DNA from: Methanothrix sp.
GTDB lineage: Archaea > Halobacteriota > Methanosarcinia > Methanotrichales > Methanotrichaceae
DNA length: 64,000 bases
NCBI RefSeq assembly: GCF_016706325.1
Contig: NZ_JADJJX010000001.1
Span: 1,674,001-1,738,000, forward strand
Reading direction: 5' to 3'
Part shown: piece by piece, positions 35,565-47,500 of the stretch
Numbering within the stretch: position 1 is the first letter of the stretch
Layout: each line of letters begins with the position of its first letter
The notes under the pieces: generated by a model
What the model was told of the DNA's origin: nothing
Databases searched by the model: none
What the model saw: only the letters and a program-made list of their open reading frames with translations
Made by a program: the position numbers and the translations under genes

Positions 35565-35612
35565 TTTTGACCCTCCAATTTAAGGAAACGCCAGTTCGTT
35601 TTTGACCCCTCC
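35562..35612 (+). repeat. Direct repeats at the end of an IS21-like element
   Basis: CATTTTTGACCCTCC (35562-35576) and CGTTTTTGACCCCTCC (35597-35612) are near-copies. Multiple end repeats of this kind are usual for IS21, and an IstA-like gene start follows at 35673. Confidence 0.4.
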
Positions 35613-35672
35613 CCAAAGAGGAAAGCCTTCCCTCTCCAAGTACTCTGAGAGGTGGGCGGTAAGGTGAAAACG

Positions 35673-35924
35673 ATGGCAGATGTACGTAGAATCGTAGACC
35701 TGTACGAACTCCATAAGTCCTACAAAAAAGTAGCCCGCGAACTGAACATATCCCGGTACACTGTGAAAAAGCATCTTCATCAGGTCAAAGATGTGCAAGA
35801 AGGATTGTGCCCCTTTTCCAATTCCCCGTACTGCGCCCGCCGGTGGCCCGCTGACGAGATCGATCTGCGCCCTCGATGCAAGAGTTCAAGTTCTCGCAGG
35901 GCCCCTAAAAGGAGAGACCCATGA
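35673..35924 (+). pseudogene. istA: IS21-family IstA transposase, N-terminal fragment
   Basis: ATG 35673 after AAGGTG opens a frame reading MADVRRIVDLYELHKSYKKV and then ARELNISRYTVKKHLHQVK, the helix-turn-helix start of IS21 IstA. After about residue 45 the sequence turns into unrelated Arg/Ser/Pro-rich text, so the catalytic core is lost. It marks the right edge of the mobile island. Confidence 0.6.
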
Positions 35925-36181
35925 AAGTTGATGCTCATAGCCTTAAGCGCCGGTTGGGAATAGCCCTATTCATCCTCTCCTTTGTTTTCTATGGATTGCT
36001 GCTCCTCGTGCCGTTCATCACCATCTCCACAGAATCCAAGGTAGCATTCTCCGCCGCCATGGTGCTCCTGGGAGAGGGCTCATTCTGGCTCTCAGTCATC
36101 CTTCTCGGCCGCGAGGCCATAGAGAAGTATCGAAGGGTAAATTGGCGATCTCGTCTTTCCGGACTGCTGAAAAGAAATTAA
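35921..36181 (+). CDS. Small two-helix membrane protein
   Basis: An 86-residue protein with two membrane segments (LGIALFILSFVFYGLLLLVP; MVLLGEGSFWLSVILLG) and a basic end (KYRRVNWRSRLSGLLKRN), resembling the small 'transporter suffix domain' proteins. GGAGAG lies 5-6 bases before ATG 35921. It is probably the first core gene after the island. Confidence 0.65.
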   Translation: MKVDAHSLKRRLGIALFILSFVFYGLLLLVPFITISTESKVAFSAAMVLLGEGSFWLSVILLGREAIEKYRRVNWRSRLSGLLKRN

Positions 36182-36411
36182 ACCCATCCATCCCAAATCC
36201 GCCTCTGCAGATCAGGCAGGGATCTTCTCAGCATCTCTCTTCTCCCACCGGCCATCTCTTGCCGGATCAGCTCCTTTGGGCATTGACCCCGCTCTTCAAG
36301 CAGGGTAGTGTGAGAACGGCATCATCAGGCAGCTTCAATTCAATTGGATTCAATTCAGACAGGCCCAATACAGCAACTTGATAAAAGAAGAGATCATAGA
36401 GGGGGCCAGAG

Positions 36412-37596
36412 GTGCCCAACCTGGCTCATAACATCGTTCCCGTCTTTGAGCTGACTGTTGCCTTGAGGCATATCATCTACCGAAAGAGAGGAACCATCCT
36501 CTCAGTCGCAGCCATAGCCTTAGCAGTATCCATCTCTCTTGTCTCCATCTTCATGATGGACGGCTTTCGGAATATGCTCTTTGATATAATAATTGAAGAC
36601 CTGCCTCATGTCGTTGTCAGCCCCAAAGAGGGCGAGGAGTACATCTACCTCCATCACAGCCTCACCGACCGCATATGGGATATGCCGGGGGTGGTGGCAG
36701 TCTCCGCCAGCCTGGGGACCAGTGCCACCTTCACATATAAGGAGAATGTGGAGAATGTGGCCATGTCCGGGGTCAATCCAGAGGACTTTGAAAGGATCTA
36801 CCATATCGGGGAGTATATGATCCAGGGAGAGCTCATATCCATACAGAGCGGCAAAAAGGTGATCCTGGGCAGGAAGCTGGCTGAGCGGCTGAAGGTCAAG
36901 ATGGACCAGACCCTTTATGCCAGCTTCCCTGACGCCAGGGAGACCAGCCTGGTGGTCTCGGGGATCTTCGATCCGCCCATGGGCTGGCCTGAGGACCTGG
37001 CCCTGGTCTCCCTGGGCACCGCCAGGACCTTTCTGAATCAAGGGGACGTGGTATCCTCTGTGGACATAAAGCTGAAGGATGTCTACCAGGGGGATGCCAT
37101 CGCCAGATCCCTGAGGGACCACGGATATAAGGCAGATAGCTGGCAGAAGCTCTACCCCGAGATCCTGGAGACCCTGGCCATAGAGAGCTTCGAGAACAAT
37201 CTGATAATGCTGCTGATTCTGATCATCGCCTCATTCGGAGTGGGGAGCGTCATGTACCTGCTGGTCAATGAGAAGACCAGCGAGATCGGTATGCTGATGG
37301 CCATGGGAGCGAGAGGGCAGAGCATAATGAACATATTTCTGATCGAGAGCGGCCTGCTGGGGCTGATGGGCGGTGCGGCGGGCGCTGTTCTTGGACTGGC
37401 CCTCTCCCTTTACCTCAAGGGCCTGGAGTTCTCCATGGAGGCCCCAGGCGGGCAGACAGTCACCTTGCCGGTATTGATCAGCCCGAAGAGCTTCCTGGTG
37501 ATAATAATAGCAGCAATAGCATTGAGCATCATCGCCGGCTCCTATCCTGCTTATAAAGCATCGCGGCTTGATCCCGCCCTGGCCATAAATGCATAA
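36412..37596 (+). CDS. FtsX/MacB-type ABC transporter permease
   Basis: A 394-residue permease of the FtsX/LolC/MacB class. One membrane helix near the N-terminus (GTILSVAAIALAVSISLVSI) is followed by a large extracellular domain (about residues 45-260) and three C-terminal helices, with the class motif NEKTSEIGMLMAMGARGQSI between the first two. GTG 36412 follows GAGGGGG. The partner ATPase is not encoded nearby. Such systems move lipoproteins, peptides or act mechanically. Confidence 0.82.
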   Translation: MPNLAHNIVPVFELTVALRHIIYRKRGTILSVAAIALAVSISLVSIFMMDGFRNMLFDIIIEDLPHVVVSPKEGEEYIYLHHSLTDRIWDMPGVVAVSASLGTSATFTYKENVENVAMSGVNPEDFERIYHIGEYMIQGELISIQSGKKVILGRKLAERLKVKMDQTLYASFPDARETSLVVSGIFDPPMGWPEDLALVSLGTARTFLNQGDVVSSVDIKLKDVYQGDAIARSLRDHGYKADSWQKLYPEILETLAIESFENNLIMLLILIIASFGVGSVMYLLVNEKTSEIGMLMAMGARGQSIMNIFLIESGLLGLMGGAAGAVLGLALSLYLKGLEFSMEAPGGQTVTLPVLISPKSFLVIIIAAIALSIIAGSYPAYKASRLDPALAINA

Positions 37597-37644
37597 AAAA
37601 AAGGAAAAGAAAAAGGAAAAGAAAAAGGAAAAAAGGAAAAAGAA
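37595..37644 (+). repeat. Pure A/G tract (AAAAAGG repeats)
   Basis: Fifty bases on the plus strand are only A and G, built from AAAAGG and AAAAAGG units, starting in the stop codon of the permease. On the minus strand this is a T/C tract. Confidence 0.7.
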
Positions 37645-37744
37645 CCCCATTGCTTGTATTGGGGATAGAGGATATTTATGCTCAGCTTAGGAATTGAATT
37701 GGATCCTGGATCCAAGTAGTACTATCTTTATGTGGCGGCGCCTC

Positions 37745-37789
37745 GCATGTCTTGCATGTCTTTCATGCCTTGCATGCCTTGCATGCTTC
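37745..37789. repeat. 9-bp tandem repeat, five copies
   Basis: Five consecutive 9-bp units (GCATGTCTT twice, TCATGCCTT, GCATGCCTT, GCATGCTTC) lie in the gap before the small secreted protein. They are outside its chosen coding region. Confidence 0.6.
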
Positions 37790-37892
37790 GCCTGCTTGCA
37801 GCGAGGTGAGCCACCGTCGTTTTCTCATCTGCTCGTCCATAAGATTTTTAGCCATTGATGCCATAAATCATCAGAGCAGGAGTGTGAAATCA

Positions 37893-38351
37893 GTGAGAAA
37901 GATGGCCTTGGAACTGAAGGGATGGTGGGCATTTGCCGCCATCGCTGCTCTCTTAATCCCTTCCGCGATGGGATTTCCTGGATTGAATTTGACCAAGAAC
38001 TGCAGTACAATATCTGCCAATGTTGATGAGGTCATAGTCTACTCATTTGATCTCAAGAACAATGGCACAGAGAAGATCACCAATCCGATGATAATAGACG
38101 ATCACCTGGGAGAGATTCCAGTCAATAAGAGCACGCTTGATATCGGTGAGAGCTGTGTGGTTCTCATATCCTATAAGGTTATGCAATCCGATCTTCCCGG
38201 CCCACTGGTCAATGTTGCGAGGGCCCGGGCAGAGTGGAAGGGCGGGGAGGTGGTCTCCAATAATGCCAGCTTCGCTGTCAGCCTGGGAATTGTCGGATAT
38301 GAGAATCTGAGCAAGTACGGATACAGCATTCCCGAATCATTCCATATTTAA
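37893..38351 (+). CDS. Short secreted paralogue of the giant repeat protein's first module
   Basis: A 152-residue secreted protein. GTG 37893 with AGGAG upstream (37878-37882) is chosen; ATG 37902 is an alternative. The N-terminus RKMALELKGWWAFAAIAALL and the cleavage-like SAMG form a signal peptide. The mature part (YSFDLKNNGTEKITNP, IDDHLGEIPV, SDLPGPLVNVARAR, SNNASFAVSLG) aligns with the first module of the 3014-residue protein downstream (DDRLGEISLG, EDYPGPLNNKAWA, SNNASWEIALG). It probably sits on the cell surface with it. Confidence 0.7.
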   Translation: MRKMALELKGWWAFAAIAALLIPSAMGFPGLNLTKNCSTISANVDEVIVYSFDLKNNGTEKITNPMIIDDHLGEIPVNKSTLDIGESCVVLISYKVMQSDLPGPLVNVARARAEWKGGEVVSNNASFAVSLGIVGYENLSKYGYSIPESFHI

Positions 38352-38577
38352 ATAAAAAATATTTAATTTTTGCTTGGCGAGCATACCCTGATATTATTCA
38401 ACTAAATACAACAAAATTATAGTAATTAGTTGTATTATATCTTGACATCCGATCTGAAAAATTATACTATTTCATCCCATTGACGGATGTAAATTTCATC
38501 TGTTTTATTTCTAATCTTAAGCACTAAGTTTATAATCTATGCTGGAGTACTATTTTTAATTATTAGACAGGTGGTGG

Positions 38578-41500
38578 ATGGTCATGATGAATGCACAGTT
38601 AGAAAACAGTCTGGGTTTGGATGCTACAGGCAAGGCTCATAAAAAAGCGAGATCAATGGTTGTAGCAAGACTGTATATAATGTTTATTATCCTATCTCTT
38701 TCGATCTTTTGTATGGATGCTTCTGCTCTTCAAATAACGAAGAAAGGGAGCTCCAATCAGGCGGCTTTTGGAGATATTGTCGTCTATACCTACGAGGTCA
38801 CCAATAACAATAGCTTCGAGCTGCATGATGTCCTTATTCACGATGATAGATTGGGAGAGATCTCCCTGGGGGATCTCGGCATTGGTGAGAAGAAGTCCCA
38901 TACCATCAGCCATAGCATTATTGAGGAGGACTACCCAGGACCATTAAATAATAAAGCTTGGGCCACCGGCAAATCATCCAATGGGACTTCGGTTCGCTCC
39001 AATAACGCCTCCTGGGAGATCGCATTGGGCTTTGAGGGAAACCTGGTCGTCTCCAAGAAGTCAGATGTGGTCAACGTAAGGATAGGCGACAGCATAAATT
39101 ATACCATTTCAATAAAGAACCCCAATGGCTTTGCATTGAAGAATATAAGTGTTCAGGACCTGATATACCATCCCGTCGGTATCGGGTTTGACGTCCCTCT
39201 CAATAAGACCTTTCTGCTTCCTGGAGAGTCAGCAGTGGGGACGCTCAAATACACTGTGACCCAGTATGATATCATTGGACCGCCCCGCGATGTCCCGGGC
39301 CTCTCTCCGGCGATGGTCACAGATCTAGCTAATGTCGTCGCATTTCCGCCCTGGTCGGATCCGGACGATCCCTACGCACATAAGGTCAGCAATGTCGCCA
39401 CCAGAAATAATGCCATCCTTTATAATACTGACCAATCTCTGAGCAAGGCCGCCAGCCTTCGCGAAGGCGCCAAGGGCGACAGGGCCACCTTCAACATCAC
39501 TGTGCAGAACACCGGAGATACTCTCATAAATAGATCGGAGCTAACAGACCTGCTGCCCGATGGCTTGATGTTCATCTCTTCTGTCCCACCCATCACATCC
39601 TCCACCATCAACTCCAATGGAAGCACCACCCTCTACTGGGGGAACCTCAGCCAGTCGTTCGGCACCATCCTGCATCCTGGAGAGAGCTTTGAGGTCAAGG
39701 TCACTTCCGAATTCACTGGAAGCAAATACGGCAAACTTACCAACCGTGTGAGCAGTGCAGTGTACAATCTGAGAAATGAACGTAAGATCTCTACATCTTC
39801 TGCTGATGTTTATGCAATGAAGCAGAACATCGCCGTGATCAAGAAGCCAGATATATCTATGGGTGCTCCGGATGCAGTGGTCAACTATACCCTGCAAGTG
39901 CAAAATACCGGAAACATCAGCCTGAATAATGTCTTTGTGAGCGACACTCTGCCCGAAGGAATGAGCTATGTATCCTCCTCTGGCGGAGGGAGCAATCTCG
40001 GCTCTCATGTCAACTGGTCTGACATCGGCCCCCTGGCAATAGGCTCTACTAAGCAGCTCTGGGTGCAGGCCCGCATCAACGGCCCTGTATCTCAGAGAAG
40101 GACTCTGACCAATCATGTCTATGTAGAGGGCAAACCCCAGTTCGGCTACAACATCAGCAACAGCACCTCGGCAGATGTGGAGGCCCTGGAGGCAAATATA
40201 ACAATAACAAAGGGAGCTGATCCAGCCTTTGGCTCCCCGGGAACAATTGTGACATTCGCCCTGAATGTGACCAACAACGGCATAGCTCCTCTGCCTCACG
40301 TCACAGTGAGCGATCTCTTGCCCGCGGGAATGAGCTATCTCTCCTCCTCTCCCCCGGGGACAGCCCTGGGCCGGAATGTATCCTGGGCGGACATAGGTCC
40401 CCTGGGATCAGGGGAGAGCAAGCAGATCCGGGTCGCAGCCAAGATCGATGGCCCTGTATCAGGCATCAAGACCCTGACCAACTGGGTCGAGGTCTCGGGC
40501 AGCCCGGAGCATGGAGGCAATGTATCTGCCAGTGCCCTGGCAACAGTTCAGTCGGGCGAGGCCAAGGTCGATGTGATCAAACAAGCCGATCCCTCATTCG
40601 GCTCGCCGAGCACAAATGTGACATTCAGCCTGGATGTCACCAATAGCGGTGCTGTTCTCCTGCCTCATGTATCTGTCATCGATCAGCTCCCAGAAGGGAT
40701 GAGCTATGTATCGTCGACCCCCGCAGGGGTCAGACAGGGCCAGAATCTATCCTGGCCTGACATCGGGCCCCTGGCAGCGGGAGAGAGCAAGAGGCTGGAG
40801 ATTGTGGCCCATATCGACGCTCCTATCACTGGAAGCAAGACTCTCACCAACGAGGTGATTGTATCGGCCATGCCGGAGCATGGAGACAATGTAACTGCCA
40901 ATGCCTCGGCCCAGGTCCTTGCAAGAGAGGCGAGGATCGATGTGCTCAAGGGAGCCTGTCCTGCGTTCGGCGCCCCTGGCAGCCTGGTCACCTTCAGTAT
41001 TGATGTGACCAATAGCGGTGCAGCACGCCTGCCCCATGTATTCGTCGGCGATACCCTCCCTGAGGGGATGAGCTATATCTCCTCCACACCAGCGGCGGCA
41101 AGCCATGGCCGGAAGGTGCTCTGGGCTGATATCGGCCCATTGGATTCGGGAGAGAGACGGAGGCTGGAGATCGTGGCCAGAATAGACGGCCCGATAGAGG
41201 GCAATATAACCCTCACCAACCTGGTTCAGGTCTCAGCCCGGCCAGAGCACGGTCAGAATGTGACAGCCAACAGTAGCGTTGATGTTCTGGCCAGCGAGGC
41301 CAAAATCGATGTGGCCAAGGCAGCCGAGCCGGCGTTCGGCTCTGCTGGCACTATTGTGACCTTCACCCTGAATGTGACCAATACTGGCGCAGCCTCTTTG
41401 CCTGTGGTATCTGTAAGAGATCTGCTGCCTGAAGGGATGAGCTATCTCTCCTCGTATCCTGGGGGATCAAGCCAGGGTCAGAGGGTCATCTGGCCGAATA

Positions 41501-44500
41501 TCGGTCCGATGAGCCCGGGGAGCAGCAAGAAGCTGGAGATAGTGGCTCGTTTGGACGGCCCGGTATCCGGAAATCTCACCCTCACCAACCAGGTCGAGGT
41601 AACAGGAATGCCGCAGCACGGCCAGAATGTAACTGCCCGTGATAGCGCGGATGTTCTGGCCAGCGAGGCGAAGGTCGCTATCAGCAAGGCAGCAGATCCC
41701 TCATTCGGATCTCCGGGCACAACAGTCGTCTTCACAGTGGACGTGACCAATAACGGATCTGCTCTCCTGCCGCATGTGTTTGTGAGCGATCTCTTGCCGG
41801 CGGGTCTGAGCTATCTCTCCTCCCACCCGGAGGGATCAGGCCAGGGTCAGAATGTCTACTGGTCTGACATAGGACCGATGGCGCCAGGCAGCAGCAAGAG
41901 GCTGCTCTTGAAGGCTCATATCGATGCTCCTGTGTCAGGGAACGTGACTCTCACCAACCAGGTTCAGGTCTCAGCACAGCCGGAGCACGGCCAGAATGTG
42001 ACCGCCAGTGCTTCAGCAGAGGTCAGGGCGAGTGAAGCGAAGATCGCCATCAGCAAGGTGGCTAATCCGGTATTCGGCTCCCCTGGGACCGATGTAACCT
42101 TCACTATGGACGTCGCCAATAGCGGTGCTGCTCCATTGATGAGGGTGTCGGTCAGCGATCTGCTGCCTGCGGGAATGAGCTATGTCTCCTCAGATCCTGC
42201 CGGGTCCAACCAGGGCCAGCAGGTGATGTGGCCTGATATCGGACTCATGGCACCGGGTGAGAGCCGGAGGCTGCAGATCATAGCCAGAATCGACGGCCCG
42301 CTATCCGGCATCAAGGATCTGATCAACCAGGTCCAGGCCGTAGGGCAGCCGGAGCATGGAGGGAATGTAACTGCCAATGCCACGGCAGCCGTCCAGGCCC
42401 GGGAGGCGAAGGTCGGTGTGACCAAGATCGCCGATCCCGATTTTGGCTCTCCGGGGACAGATGTGACCTTCAGCATAAATGTGACAAACGACGGCTCTGC
42501 CCTTCTTCCCAATGTATTGGCGAGGGACCTTCTTCCAGCAGGCATGAGCTACATATCATCATCCCCTGCGGGATCAAACCAGGGCCAGAATGTGCTTTGG
42601 CCTGATATCGGCCCGATGGAGCCGGGAGCGAGCCGCCAGCTTGAGATCGTGGCCCGGATCGATGCTCCGATAACAGGCAGCATCGATCTCATCAATCAGG
42701 TGGACATATCTGCTAAGCCTGAGCACGGCGATAATGTTACTGCCAGCGCATCAGCCAGTCTTCTGACCAGTGAGGCCAGAATATCGGTCATCAAATCCGC
42801 CCAGCCGGCATACGGCTCGCCCGGGGCGAGCGTGGCCTTCGATCTGGAGGTCGAAAATACCGGTGTTGCTCGTCTGCCGCACGTCCTCGTTCGCGATCAT
42901 CTGCCTGCGGGAATGAGCTATATCTCCTCAGATCCTGCCGGGTCCAACCAGGGCCAGCAGGTGATATGGCCTGATATCGGGCCAATGGATTCGGGCGAGA
43001 TCAAAAGGCTCCAGATCCTGGCCAATATAGATGGACCGATATCGGGCAGCGAGAACTTCACCAACCTGGTGGATGTGGCCGGCAAGCCGGAACATGGGGA
43101 TAATGTCACTGCCAGCGATACTGCAGTTGTCAGGGGACAGGAGGCGAAGATCGCTGTTGAGAAGAAGGCCGACCCATCATTCGGCTCTCCAGGCACAATT
43201 GTGACCTTCAGCCTGGAGGTGAAAAACGAGGGGCAAGCCCTCTTGCCTCATGTATTCGTGAGCGACCTGCTGCCTTCTGGCCTGAGCTATGTATCATCCA
43301 GCCCGGCAGGATCCAATGATGGCCAGATCGTCTCCTGGCCGGATATCGGGCCGATGGCACCTGGCAGCAGCAAGAGGCTCGAGATCGTGGCTCATATCGA
43401 CGGCCCGTTATCAGGCATTCAGAACCTCACCAATCAGGTTACTGTGGCTGGAAAGCCGGAGTATGGTGAGAATGTAACTGCCAGTGCCTCGGCCACAGTC
43501 CAGGCGAGCGAAGCGGGGATCTCCGTAGTTAAGAGCGCAGAGCCATCATCAGGCTCGCCGGGCACAGCAGTCGGATTCTCTCTTGAGGTGACAAATACTG
43601 GTTCGGCGGCACTGCCCCATGTGTCGGTGAGCGACCTGCTGCCCGGAGGGATGAGCTATATCTCCTCCACACCAGCGGCAGCAAACCAGGGCCAGAAGGT
43701 CTTCTGGTCTGATATCGGGCCCATGGCGCCGGGTGAGAACAGGCAACTGCAGATCATTGCCCTGATCGATGGCCCGCTATCGGGCAGCCAGACCCTTACC
43801 AACCAGGTGAATGTAACCGGAAAGCCCGAGCACGGAAAGGAGGTCACTGCCAGTGCTTCTGCCGATGTCCTGGCAAAAGAGGCCAGTATTTCCGTCGTCA
43901 AGAGCGCCAATCCATCATTCGGCTCTCCGGGGGCTGAGGTGCTCTTCACAATGGATGTGACAAACACTGGAGCGGCGGCACTGCCTCATGTATCGGCGAG
44001 CGACCTGCTGCCCGGAGGGATGAGCTATCTCTCCTCCAGCCCGGAAGGAACGAACCAGGGCCAGAAGGTCTTCTGGCCTGATATCGGGCCCATGGCACCA
44101 GGTGAGAGCAGGCAGCTGAAGATCACTGCCAGAATCACAGGCCCGCTATCGGGCAGCCAGACATTCACCAACCAGATTGAGGTGATGGGCCAGCCCGAGC
44201 ACGGCCAGAATGTCACTGCCTCCGATTCTGCTGAGGTCTTAGCCAGTGAGGCCAGGATCGCAGTCAATAAAAGGGCAGATCCAGCCTCTGGATCTCCCGG
44301 CGCCACAGTGACATTCACAATAGATGTCACAAACAGTGGAGCTGCTCCACTGCTTAATGTAGCGGCAAGCGATCAGCTGCCGGCGGGGATGAGCTATCTC
44401 TCCTCCAGCCCGGCAGGATCAAACCAGGGCCAGAATGTCCTCTGGCCGAACATTGGACCCATGGCCCCGGGCGAGAGCAGGAAGCTGGAGATTGTGGCTC

Positions 44501-47500
44501 GTATCGACGGCCCGATATCGGGCAGCCAGACCTTAACCAACCTGGTTGAGGCCGCCGGTCAGCCGGAACACGGGGAGAATGTCAGCTCCAGTGCCAGTGC
44601 TGATGTTCTGGCAAGAGAGGCGAAGATCTCAGTCATCAAGAGCGCTGATCCAGCATTTGGCACCATTGGGAGCATTCTGACATTCAAGCTCAATGTAACA
44701 AATAACGGTGAAGCCCTCCTCAGCCCCGTCTTTGTCAGCGATCTGCTGCCAGAGGGGCTGGAATATCTGGCCTCATCACAGGGAGGAGTCAGCAGCGGTC
44801 GCTACATCAATTGGACGGATATCGGGCCGCTGCAACCGGGGGAGACGGAGGACCTCTGGATAAAGGTCAGAATGGATGGAACAGTCTACGGATCTTTAGT
44901 AAATCGGGTTGACGTAGTGGGCAGACCGGAGCACGGCGAGGATATATCAGCCAGCTCCATGGCAGTGGTGGAGGGATACAGCTCGGGCATAGGCGCCATC
45001 AAGACAGCTGGCGAGACGGATGGCCTGCCCGGAAGCACTGTCAACTTCACCCTGGTCGTAGCCAATGTCGGAGCCACAGAGATCTGCAATATCACTGCAG
45101 AGGATCTGCTTCCTGAGGGTCTGCAGTATATGAGCGATGAGCATCAAGGAGAGTTGAATGAAGAAGGCAGGGTGATCTGGGAGGATCTGGGATGCCTGAA
45201 ACCGGGGGAGAAGGTCCAGATCGAGATGATCGCCTCCATCACAGGAACTGCTTTCGGTGAACTGGAGAACAGATTCCTGGCGGAAGGGACCCCTGTGGGG
45301 AGCAATGAGCGGGTGAAGTGCGAGGCGCGGGCGAATGTGACTGCAGTGCCATCTCCATTCACCATCACCAAGACTGCGGATAAGCTCGTTTACCGGCCGG
45401 GGGAGGAGATGACCTATACCATCACCATCTGCAATCCACTTGATTACTTCCCTCTGAAGGACGTGGTGGTAAAGGATGTATTTGATAACAGTAAGGTTAG
45501 AGTCGTCGCCAGCTATCCTGAGCCCGGCAGTGATGGTCAGTGGCACTTCGCTCAGATCCTGAACAAGAGCTGTGAGACTATAACTGTGGTGGCGGTCTAT
45601 CCCCAGTCGAATATAACCTTTGATAAGAGTCAGAATGTATCCGGCAGGGGCTTTGTCAATGTACATAGCGACCTTACCACAGGCATGGCCTCGATGGCAG
45701 TCACAAATTGCGTCTATGCCACTGCAAGGGTGGGAAGCCAGACCTGGTCCAGGCAGAGCTGTGCCAGTGTGGAGATCAGGGAGATTGGCACCGATCTGCA
45801 GGTGAGAGAGCATGGAAGCGGACTGTATCGAAGCGATGAGAGCACCAGATTGCTCTCTTCGAACCGGTCCATCATCTCCCGGCAGAGCACCTCTGCTCTC
45901 TATGCGCCTGAGGCCTTCCAGCTTCCCAACGACCGGAAGCTCAATTATTCATCTCAATGGGCGGAGAAGACCCAGGGCAAGAACTATGTAACCGGCGCCA
46001 GTATGCATGAGGCCTACCGCCATGCAACCGACATAGATCGGGAGACATACATCCGGATGGACGAGAACGGCTCGCAGATGAGGTTGGACTCCCGCTTCAA
46101 TGGAACAGCAAGCATTGGTTTTTCCAAGCGGTCAGTGCAGGAGGGGGCAGGGACAAAGCCCATCTTCGAGGCACAGGAGGAGTATAGCGGCCAGTTCCAA
46201 TTGAATGAATCCTTCCAGGAATACGGCTCAAGTGCTGCATCGGAGAGGGCAGCATCCGGAGAGGGCTATGTCTCATCGGACAGGAGAACAGGCCAATCTC
46301 AGAGGAGCTATGAGTCAGGCACCGGCAGCTACAGCATTGAAGAGAAGATCGACACCTTCTCCAACTATATGGCCAAAGACGTCAGCCTGGCCCATAAGGC
46401 AGTGAACCTGAGCCGCCCATCTGCTGCACCTCAAGAGCTGAAATGGAGGGAAGGAATGTGGTCTAAGAGCGGGTCCCAGCAGGGCGGAGTCATCGTCGCA
46501 AAGAGAGATCAGTCCGGCAGCAGGGTTGAGGATGGCTGTGCCCCGGCGAATGGAACCTCCCCGGCGAGCATAATCAGTGAGAGCTACAGCTCACTGGATT
46601 ATCTGAAGAAGGATGCCGTCTCCCTTGGCCTCTCAGAGATGAGGTCCAATGCCACATTCAAGGGAGTTGCGGACTACAGGGCAAAGGCTACCAGCAGCAA
46701 CGGCACAGATCTGATCGACAGCGAGGACCGATATATCGGAGAGTTCACCACTGCAAGAAGCATCGCCCTGAGCGGCGTGTCCAACTATGATCAGCCGCAT
46801 ATATCTATAAGAAAGGTGGGGCGGATCAGGCCGGAGTGGGTTGACAGGAAGAATCTCACTGTAGCCGAGTACAACATCAGCATAACCAATGATGGCAACT
46901 GTGCTCTTGCTCCATTATATGTTCAGGACCTCCTCCCACCAGGAACTGAGTACATAGGCTCATCTCTGCAGCCGGTAGCGATCGGGGAGGATGCCGTCAA
47001 CTGGACGGTGCTTCATCTGGGAATAGGAGACACTCTGAGCATAACCCTGAAGTTAAATGTGACTGAGTCTGCACCGGGCAATCTGCTCAACCGGGCAGAG
47101 GTCAGCAGTATGGCAGGAGGGCAGCATGTGACAGCATCTGCCTATAGCTCTATAGAGCATGATTGGATAGGCTGCTGCCAGCCAATGATGGCCCTGGAAA
47201 AGGAGGTCCGGGTGGATCCAATCGATCCATTCCTGGTCCATTATGCCATCATCCTGAAGAATAATGCCAATGGATCCATGGCTGCCCGGCTGGACGATGA
47301 CCTGCCGGGCGGCATGAGCCTGATCAAGGCCGATCCAGTCCCCGCAAGCTACGATGGCGAGCGTATCCATTGGGTGATTGCGGATATCGGGCCGGATCAG
47401 GTCATGAGGGTGGAGTATACTGTGAAGGCATCCGGAAACGGCAATTACATCAATAATGTGCATCTGGATGCCAGTTCAATAGACGGATCTGGAAGCTATA

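Noticed and set aside
35800..36400. Second copy of the tRNA-Leu 3' end as an attachment site
   Set aside because: No repeat of the T arm/acceptor sequence was found at the island's right edge.
37231..37650. Minus-strand frame beginning with a Phe-rich stretch
   Set aside because: It is the complement of the A/G tract and the permease gene; the sense gene explains the sequence.
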